DNA from: Bacteroidota bacterium | Lineage (GTDB): Bacteria; Bacteroidota; Rhodothermia; Balneolales; Balneolaceae | DNA: 12,183 nt | Direction: 5' to 3' | NCBI GenBank assembly: GCA_024635465.1 | Contig: JAGXIS010000095.1 | Location: 1 to 12,183, forward strand | Shown here: piece by piece, positions 7,380 to 12,183 of the stretch | How positions within the stretch are numbered: the stretch's first letter is position 1 | How the letters are laid out: each line of letters starts with the position of its first letter | The notes under the pieces: model-generated | Seen by the model: only the letters and a program-made list of their open reading frames with translations | Database searches by the model: none | Told to the model about the DNA's origin: nothing | Translations under genes and position numbers: made by a program

Positions 7380-7452
7380 AATTGAACTCTTTTTTTGAGA
7401 AATTGAAAATCCTCAATTACTTTAGTTCAGTAATTGTAACCGGAGCGCAATT
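7380..7452 (+). promoter_or_regulatory. Candidate operator/promoter region of the TRAP-uxaE operon
   Basis: Five AATTG/CAATT half-sites occur in 73 bp: AATTG at 7380, 7401 and 7432, CAATT at 7414 and 7448. Two pairs make palindromes: AATTGA (7401-7406) / TCAATT (7413-7418), and the better CAATTACT (7414-7421) / AGTAATTG (7429-7436) with 8-bp perfect arms and a 7-nt spacer. The first two direct copies are 21 bp apart, two helical turns. The main palindrome lies 45-67 bp upstream of the dctP GTG, a typical place for a repressor site. No regulator gene is in the window, and the -35/-10 assignment is uncertain. Confidence 0.45.
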
Positions 7453-7480
7453 AGTCTAAACATAACAAGGCCTTTTTTTG

Positions 7481-8458
7481 GTGAAAAAATTTCTACCACT
7501 ACTATTTGCTTGGATGCTTTTTGGCTGTTCAGAAGGGAATGATGTCACCGTTCTGAAGCTGGGCCATGGTTTGGATACATCCCATCCGGTTCATCTGGCC
7601 ATGGAGTTTATGGCAGAACGCACAGCAGAGTATTCAGAAGGAAAGATGAGAATCGATGTATATCCAAGTCAGCAATTGGGTACAGAACGAGAATTGCTTG
7701 AATTGCTTCAGATTGGGAGTGTGGACATTACGAAAGTCTCATCAAGTGTAATCGAAGGCTTTGACCCCATCTATAAAGTTTTCAGTGTGCCTTTCCTCTT
7801 TGAGGATGAGGATCATCGATACCGGGTGTGGGATGGTGCTGTGGGACGGGAGTTGCTGGATGCCGGTGAGCGAATACGGTTGATGGGACTTACCTATTAT
7901 GATGCGGGGACCCGAAGTTTTTATACCAAAGATCGTGCAATTCACCATCCGGACGACCTGACCGGATTACGGATCAGGGTGCAGGAGAGTCCGGCAGCTA
8001 TTCAGATGGTAAATCTGTTGGGTGGAAATGCAACTCCAATCTCCTGGGGGGAACTCTATACGGCACTACAACAGGGGATCGTAGAGGGTGCTGAAAATAA
8101 TCCGCCCAGCTTTCATCTATCCGGTCACTATGAAGTATCCGGTTATTACAGCCTGAATGAACACACGGCTGTCCCCGATATCCTATTTGCCAGCCTTAAC
8201 ACATGGGAACGCCTGAATGAGGAGGAACAAGCTATTTTATTAAGGGCAGCTGAAGAGTCCGGGATTTATCAAAGAGACCTCTGGAGAGAAGCGACTGAGC
8301 GGGCACTTGAAGAGGTTCAGAATGCAGGTGTAGAGATTATATACCCCGATAAAGCTCCTTTTTTGGAGCGATTGCAGCCACTTTACGACCAGTACAAAAA
8401 TGAGTCAGAAGAACTAAAACAGTTTATTGAACGAATACAGGATCTGGCCGATGGATAA
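7481..8458 (+). CDS. dctP: TRAP transporter solute-binding protein (DctP family), predicted lipoprotein
   Basis: This is the extracytoplasmic binding component of a TRAP transporter. From GTG 7481 the protein is 325 aa. It begins MKKFLPLLFAWMLFGC, a lipoprotein signal peptide with lipobox LFGC (lipidated C16), so it should be tethered to a membrane, not freely periplasmic. Family features include LGHGLDTSHPVH (27-38), PSQQLGTERELLE (62-74), the VPFLF strand (103-107), LRIRVQES (163-170) with the conserved arginine at about R166 that normally salt-bridges the substrate carboxylate, and WGELYTALQQGIVEGAENN (189-207). Length is normal. A TTG at 7478 directly precedes the GTG and is an alternative start; AAGG at 7467-7470 could serve either. 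Its gene overlaps dctQ by 8 nt. Substrate inferred from uxaE: a hexuronate. Several characterised DctP proteins do bind glucuronate or galacturonate, but other organic acids are possible. Confidence 0.93.
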   Translation: MKKFLPLLFAWMLFGCSEGNDVTVLKLGHGLDTSHPVHLAMEFMAERTAEYSEGKMRIDVYPSQQLGTERELLELLQIGSVDITKVSSSVIEGFDPIYKVFSVPFLFEDEDHRYRVWDGAVGRELLDAGERIRLMGLTYYDAGTRSFYTKDRAIHHPDDLTGLRIRVQESPAAIQMVNLLGGNATPISWGELYTALQQGIVEGAENNPPSFHLSGHYEVSGYYSLNEHTAVPDILFASLNTWERLNEEEQAILLRAAEESGIYQRDLWREATERALEEVQNAGVEIIYPDKAPFLERLQPLYDQYKNESEELKQFIERIQDLADG

Positions 8459-8966
8459 AACTTTAAAAACCATAGATAAAACTCTTGGGTGGGTGATGGT
8501 CGTGCTGATGGCCGTTCTTGTCATAGATGTTGTATGGCAAGTGACAACCCGATACGTGCTGGGATCTGCAAGTTCATTTACAGAAGAGATCGCGCGGTAT
8601 CTGCTCATATGGATTGGTCTGTTGGGATCTGCATTTGCTTACCGAAATAATCTTCATCTGGCTTTTGATTATTATTCCGAAAAAGTGACCGGTCGACGTA
8701 AAAAATGGCTGGGAACTTTTATTCATACACTAGTTGCGTTATTTTCATTTTTGGTACTGGTGGTTGGGGGGAGTTATCTGGTACAATTGACGTGGGAGTT
8801 GAATCAGGTATCTGCCGCACTTCAGATCAAATTGGCCTATGTATACAGTGTTCTTCCACTGAGTGGGGCACTGATCATACTATACGCTGTAGCCTTTATG
8901 ATGGATATATCTCGGGATAGGGTGCATAAAACAACTCCGGAATCTAAATCTGTGGAGGCTATCTGA
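8451..8966 (+). CDS. dctQ: TRAP transporter small membrane subunit (DctQ family)
   Basis: This 171-aa protein has four predicted membrane helices (about 12-32, 47-65, 89-111, 129-150), the DctQ topology. The family motif between helices 1 and 2 is clear: WQVTTRYVLGSASSFTEEIARYLL is present at 29-52, starting WQVTTRYVLG and ending TEEIARYLL. It pairs with DctM in the inner membrane to form the Na+-driven permease served by the lipoprotein encoded just upstream. The start is ATG 8451, preceded by AGGA (8439-8442, 8-nt gap), and overlaps the dctP stop by 8 nt; a TTG at 8427 in the same frame would add eight residues inside dctP and is less likely. The stop codon shares its last base with the dctM ATG. 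The 8-nt and 1-nt overlaps indicate translational coupling within one operon. Confidence 0.92.
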   Translation: MDKTLKTIDKTLGWVMVVLMAVLVIDVVWQVTTRYVLGSASSFTEEIARYLLIWIGLLGSAFAYRNNLHLAFDYYSEKVTGRRKKWLGTFIHTLVALFSFLVLVVGGSYLVQLTWELNQVSAALQIKLAYVYSVLPLSGALIILYAVAFMMDISRDRVHKTTPESKSVEAI

Positions 8967-10261
8967 TGGAACTGCTTGGGGTTTTGGTGCTGTTGATCAG
9001 CTTTATTTTTTTATTGTTCGTCGGAGTTCCAATCGCATTTTGTATTGGAATCGCGACTCTTCTTACCATGCTTGTAAGTATACCATTTGATCCGGCCGTC
9101 ACGACAGTGGCTCAGCGCATGGCTACCGGTCTAGACAGTTTTACTCTCTTAGCGATTCCCTTTTTTATCCTTGCCGGACAAATTATGAATCAGGGTGGTA
9201 TTGCCCGCAGATTGATCGATTTTGCAAAATCAATTGTCGGGATGCTTCCGGGTGGACTGGCATACGTTCATGTTGTCGCTGCGATGCTGTTCGGATCTAT
9301 ATCAGGATCTGCCGTTGCTACAGCCTCAGCCATTGGTGGATTTATGGGCCCTCAAATGGAAAAAGAAGGATATGACAAGGAGTTCAGTACAGCACTGAAT
9401 ATTACTTCTTCAACGACCGGTTTGATCATACCTCCAAGTAATATATTGATCGTCTATTCTTTGGCGAGCGGTGGGGCGTCGATCGCAGCTCTATTTTTGG
9501 CAGGCTACATTCCGGGGATTTTAACCGGACTGCTTCTGATGTTCGTTTCCGGTTATATGGCATTTAAAAACAAATATCCGGTAAGCGGTCGGGTATCGTT
9601 TAAAGTAGCCGCGCGAAAATTCCTGGAGGCCATCCCAAGTTTATTTCTCCTCATTTTAGTGATTGGTGGAATCGTTGTCGGTATCTTCACTGCCACTGAA
9701 GCATCTGCCATTGCAGTAGTCTATGCACTCTTATTAACGGTAGTCTATCGTAGCCTGACTCTTAAAGAGTTGAAAGATGTGCTACTCTCTAGTAGTAATA
9801 CAACAGCCATTGTAGCGCTGTTAATCGCGACATCCATGGCGATGTCCTGGGTGATGTCGTACGAGAATATACCCATTTTTGTGAGTGAGGGACTCATTGC
9901 ACTCAGTGACAATCCGATAGTCATTCTACTCATTATCAATATCATCCTGCTTGGAGTGGGTGTGTTTATGGACATGACTCCGGCTGTTCTCATTTTCACC
10001 CCCATATTTTTGCCGTTGGTCGTGGAGATGGGGATGGATCCTGTGCACTTTGGAATCATCATGGTACTGAATTTAAGTGTAGGACTTTGTACACCACCGG
10101 TGGGCAGTGTGTTGTTTGTGGGATGTGGGATTGCAAATATTTCCATCACACAAGTGATCAAACCACTGATCCCGATGTTCATCGCTATGGTTGTATCCCT
10201 TCTTTTGGTAACCTATTTTGAAGGATTGAGCTTATTTTTACCGCGACTTTTCGGATATTAA
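8966..10261 (+). CDS. dctM: TRAP transporter large permease subunit (DctM family)
   Basis: This 431-aa, very hydrophobic protein is the ion-coupled transport channel of the TRAP system. Diagnostic segments are LLAIPFFILAGQIM (61-74), FGSISGSAVATASAIG (109-124), GYDKEFSTALNITSSTTGLI (135-154) followed directly by IPPSNILIVYS (155-165), GIFTATEASAIAVVY (239-253), DMTPA (336-340) and GLCTPPVGSVLFVG (373-386). The SGSAVAT and CTPPVG re-entrant loops are where Na+ ions and substrate bind in structurally studied homologues. Length matches the family (about 425-435 aa). GGAGG at 8954-8958, 7 nt before the ATG, is a strong ribosome binding site, and the start overlaps the dctQ stop by one base. uxaE follows 38 bp after the stop with no terminator in the gap. 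Confidence 0.95.
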   Translation: MELLGVLVLLISFIFLLFVGVPIAFCIGIATLLTMLVSIPFDPAVTTVAQRMATGLDSFTLLAIPFFILAGQIMNQGGIARRLIDFAKSIVGMLPGGLAYVHVVAAMLFGSISGSAVATASAIGGFMGPQMEKEGYDKEFSTALNITSSTTGLIIPPSNILIVYSLASGGASIAALFLAGYIPGILTGLLLMFVSGYMAFKNKYPVSGRVSFKVAARKFLEAIPSLFLLILVIGGIVVGIFTATEASAIAVVYALLLTVVYRSLTLKELKDVLLSSSNTTAIVALLIATSMAMSWVMSYENIPIFVSEGLIALSDNPIVILLIINIILLGVGVFMDMTPAVLIFTPIFLPLVVEMGMDPVHFGIIMVLNLSVGLCTPPVGSVLFVGCGIANISITQVIKPLIPMFIAMVVSLLLVTYFEGLSLFLPRLFGY

Positions 10262-10299
10262 GATAACTAGGTCGCCCAGTTTTAAGAACCCGATAAAGT

Positions 10300-11796
10300 A
10301 TGATTCAGAAATATAGAGAGAGTTATCCGAATGAGAGGATTTATGAAGAGTCTGTAATAGAAGATGAGGGAGCACTCTTTTTTTTGATCCGGGATCACCT
10401 CGAAAGTTTTCTCATCATTCTATCAGAGAATAAGGAGAGTATTGATTTATCCTTTGAAGGCGAACTGAATTCAATGGATAATGCCTACTTTCTAAAGTGT
10501 CAAAAGAATCAACACAATGCAGAGTTGCTGAGGGATCGATTTCCGTTTACAAAAGCTGTTTTGGTGGGGAAAAACAACTCCTATGGTTTGGGTGACAGGT
10601 TGGGTAATGCAGGAGTTGCTCATATGAAATCTATTCAAAAAACGTCATTTAGGCCGGTATTAGCTCAACAATCTATTCGGGAATTGCAACGCACAAACAG
10701 AACGGCACAGGAGGTGATGGATGCTGCAACGTGGACCGTTTTTCAGGTTGGATATAAGGAGGGTTTTGGTGCTGATGGGGATCATCTGAAAACAGAAGCA
10801 GATATCGATCTGATGATTGAGGCAGGTTATACCATGTTTACGATAGATCCAAGCGAGTATGTGGTTAACAATGTGATGGAGTTGAGTCGGGATGATCTTC
10901 ATAAAAAGTATTCAGAGTTGCCTTGGGAACTACTTTCAACAACACCAGAAGCGGTTGTTGAAATGTATTCAGAGAAAGATTTTCAGCTCAAGTCCGGTAC
11001 GATTGATAAGGTCTCTGCAAAAATGGTTATGAGTTCCATGATTAAATATGGGAGAGTGATTACACATACGAAAAAGTTGTCGGAGTATTTAAAGGAGAAA
11101 TACCCAGATCACCCCGCTGAACTGGAGCTCTCTGTGGACGAAACGGATGAGCCTACCACTCCATTTGAGCACTATTTGATCGTTTCGGAGCTGGATCGAT
11201 TGGGTGTGGAGTTAGTGAGTTTGGCTCCGCGATTCTGTGGTGATTTTGAGAAAGGGATAGATTTTAAAGGAGATTTGGAACAATTTAAACAAGAGTACAA
11301 GTTGCATTTGGCCATTGCGGAAGAGTTTGGCGGTTATAAATTGAGTATCCACTCCGGCAGTGATAAATTTTCTGTTTATGAAGCGATTGGATCACTAAAT
11401 AGAGGTGCGGTTCATGTTAAAACAGCAGGAACAAGCTATCTGGAGGCACTTCGAACAGTTGCAGAAGCTGACCCGGAACTGTTTCGTGAAATTTTAGAGT
11501 ACTCAAAGGGGCGGTTTGAAGAGGATAAAAAGACATATCATATTACCGGCAAACCGTCCGATATCCCTCCGGATGATGAGTTGAGGGATGAGGATTTAGT
11601 AAAACTACTCAATGATGATCATGCCCGACAAGTTTTGCATGTTACTTACGGCTCGATTTTAAATGGCAGTGATCCTGGTTCATCCGATTTTAAAAAACGG
11701 ATGATGCAATGTCTCAAAGTACATGAAGATCTGTACGAGATAAATCTGGAGAATCATTTTGATAAGCATTTGAGCCCGTTTTTGGGATCTGAATAG
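10300..11796 (+). CDS. uxaE: Tagaturonate epimerase UxaE
   Basis: This 498-aa cytosolic metal-dependent epimerase interconverts D-tagaturonate and D-fructuronate. It thereby lets galacturonate carbon enter the glucuronate branch (fructuronate to mannonate to 2-keto-3-deoxygluconate), bypassing altronate. Conserved UxaE segments are GLGDRLG (96-102), VLAQQSIREL (120-129), GFGADGDHLK (155-164), FTIDPSE (180-186), SVDETDEPTTP (278-288), LAPRFCGDFEKGID (308-321), SIHSGSDKFSVY (349-360), HVKTAGTSYLEAL (372-384) and HVTYGSIL (447-454). The Asp/His/Glu residues in GADGDH, SVDE and HSGSDK are the likely metal and catalytic site, by analogy to the characterised Thermotoga enzyme. Length is slightly above that enzyme's. 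The ATG at 10300 has no obvious Shine-Dalgarno, so translation may rely on read-through from dctM 38 bp upstream. This gene identifies the TRAP operon as uronate-related. Other pathway enzymes are presumably elsewhere. Confidence 0.92.
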   Translation: MIQKYRESYPNERIYEESVIEDEGALFFLIRDHLESFLIILSENKESIDLSFEGELNSMDNAYFLKCQKNQHNAELLRDRFPFTKAVLVGKNNSYGLGDRLGNAGVAHMKSIQKTSFRPVLAQQSIRELQRTNRTAQEVMDAATWTVFQVGYKEGFGADGDHLKTEADIDLMIEAGYTMFTIDPSEYVVNNVMELSRDDLHKKYSELPWELLSTTPEAVVEMYSEKDFQLKSGTIDKVSAKMVMSSMIKYGRVITHTKKLSEYLKEKYPDHPAELELSVDETDEPTTPFEHYLIVSELDRLGVELVSLAPRFCGDFEKGIDFKGDLEQFKQEYKLHLAIAEEFGGYKLSIHSGSDKFSVYEAIGSLNRGAVHVKTAGTSYLEALRTVAEADPELFREILEYSKGRFEEDKKTYHITGKPSDIPPDDELRDEDLVKLLNDDHARQVLHVTYGSILNGSDPGSSDFKKRMMQCLKVHEDLYEINLENHFDKHLSPFLGSE

Positions 11797-11823
11797 GTAT
11801 TGAAAGCGGAAATTATGGGTTAA

Positions 11824-11856
11824 ACACCCCCCTACGCCCCTTGTTAGGGGGGAGTT
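11824..11856 (+). terminator. GC-rich hairpin repeat, likely uxaE terminator (copy A)
   Basis: Twenty-seven bases after the uxaE stop lies ACACCCCCCTACG, followed by CCCCT-TGTT-AGGGG and then GGAGTTTT. Either a short stem (CCCCT/AGGGG, 4-nt loop, 11837-11851) or a longer-loop stem (CCCCCC 11827-11832 / GGGGGG 11847-11852) can form, followed by a T run at 11855-11858. This looks like an intrinsic terminator, although the same sequence recurs at 12063-12097, so it is also a dispersed repeat. Confidence 0.5.
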
Positions 11857-11976
11857 TTCGTTGTTGGAACACTTCATTAGTTTTTGGGCAATTTTAGTTG
11901 TTGGAAGCCTTCGTAAATAAGTGGTAATTATTTAATGAGATATAATTATTGAATGTGATGGGAATTGATAGTGATT
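11857..11976. other. AT-rich non-coding gap with a 10-bp direct repeat
   Basis: No plausible gene is present. The 10-mer GTTGTTGGAA occurs at 11860-11869 and 11897-11906, followed each time by a similar CTTC-containing stretch. Otherwise I see only AT-rich sequence. Confidence 0.4.
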
Positions 11977-12021
11977 ACTCTCCCCTAGGAAGGGGAGTAC
12001 GGCGTTAGCCGGGAGGGGTGT
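11977..12021. repeat. Double-hairpin intergenic repeat, opposite orientation
   Basis: Two adjacent hairpins are present: CTCCCCT (11980-11986) / AGGGGAG (11991-11997) with a 4-nt loop, and GGC-GTTA-GCC (12001-12010), followed by GGGAGGGGTGT. Read on the minus strand it starts ACACCCCTCCC and ends in a CCCCT/AGGGG hairpin, the same plan as the copies at 11824 and 12063, so it looks like a divergent inverted member of one repeat family. No coding potential is visible. Confidence 0.5.
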
Positions 12022-12062
12022 ACATTTGGGGGTTATGTTCCACATGGGTAATTCATGGGTGG

Positions 12063-12097
12063 ACACCCCCCTACGCCCCCCTTATTAGGGGGGAATT
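12063..12097. repeat. GC-rich hairpin repeat (copy B)
   Basis: ACACCCCCCTACG is followed by CCCCCCT-TATT-AGGGGGG (12076-12093), a perfect 7-bp stem with a 4-nt loop, then AATT. The first 13 bases and the overall plan are the same as in copy A at 11824-11856. With no nearby gene end to terminate on this strand other than uxaE, it is better viewed as a palindromic repeat unit than as a terminator. Confidence 0.55.
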
Positions 12098-12110
12098 GTG
12101 CGTTGGTCTT

Positions 12111-12179
12111 TTCCTGATTTAGGTTGACAGTTTTTGTGATTATTTACTGTTATTCCTGGTTGAGGTTAACACTTTTTGT
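12111..12179 (+). repeat. Degenerate direct repeat, 42-bp period, at the right edge
   Basis: A 27-bp unit occurs at 12111-12137 and again at 12153-12179, with 23 of 27 positions identical; the shared core is AGGTT-ACA-TTTTTGT. The repeat start points are 42 bp apart. The second copy reaches the window end, so more units may follow. No open frame crosses it. Confidence 0.5.
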
Positions 12180-12183
12180 TTTA

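Noticed and set aside
7222..7416. 64-aa open frame on the minus strand in the cupin-dctP gap
   Set aside because: It lies mostly inside the inverted-repeat element, has an Arg/Leu/Ser-rich composition without family features, and its start overlaps the AATTG operator region.
9745..10182. 145-aa minus-strand open frame inside dctM
   Set aside because: Met/Ile/Ser-rich antisense shadow of a hydrophobic membrane protein gene.

Overview
The window looks like a chromosomal piece of a marine or halophilic Gram-negative bacterium of the Bacteroidota/Balneolota/Rhodothermota group. I favour Balneolota, but this is inferred from gene content only. Supporting features are a Porin O/P-type outer-membrane barrel, a CBM9-like/DUF5916 surface protein of the type common in that group, mostly weak Shine-Dalgarno sequences, moderate GC content, and intergenic palindromic repeats of the kind seen in these genomes. 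No rRNA, tRNA, CRISPR array, transposase or phage gene is visible.

Layout. Positions 1-956 (minus) hold the N-terminal 318 codons of a porin that runs off the left edge. It is divergent, across a 276-bp spacer with a palindrome, from a 906-aa secreted CBM9-like/DUF5916 protein (1233-3953). Positions 4053-5258 (minus) encode an iron-containing (YqhD/BDH-type) alcohol dehydrogenase, convergent with the DUF5916 gene and divergent from an M20 amidohydrolase (5395-6591). A WbuC-type cupin (6655-7146) follows on the plus strand with a strong ribosome binding site.

A 331-bp gap (7147-7480) then holds a 216-bp repeat element bounded by 14-bp inverted repeats, followed by an AT-rich promoter region with a cluster of AATTG half-sites, including an 8-bp-arm palindrome.

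Positions 7481-11796 form the clearest functional unit: a tripartite TRAP transporter (DctP-like lipoprotein, DctQ, DctM; genes overlap by 8 and 1 nt), followed 38 bp later by UxaE, the tagaturonate epimerase. UxaE interconverts D-tagaturonate and D-fructuronate, so the unit is best read as uptake of a hexuronate (galacturonate, glucuronate or a related acid sugar) and its entry into the fructuronate/mannonate branch. The isomerase UxaC, reductase UxuB, dehydratase UxuA and KDG enzymes are not in the window. The transporter substrate is inferred from context.

The last 387 bp (11797-12183) contain no gene. They hold three related C/G-rich hairpin repeats (the first a likely terminator for uxaE), a 10-bp direct repeat, and two copies of a degenerate 42-bp-spaced repeat running to the right edge.
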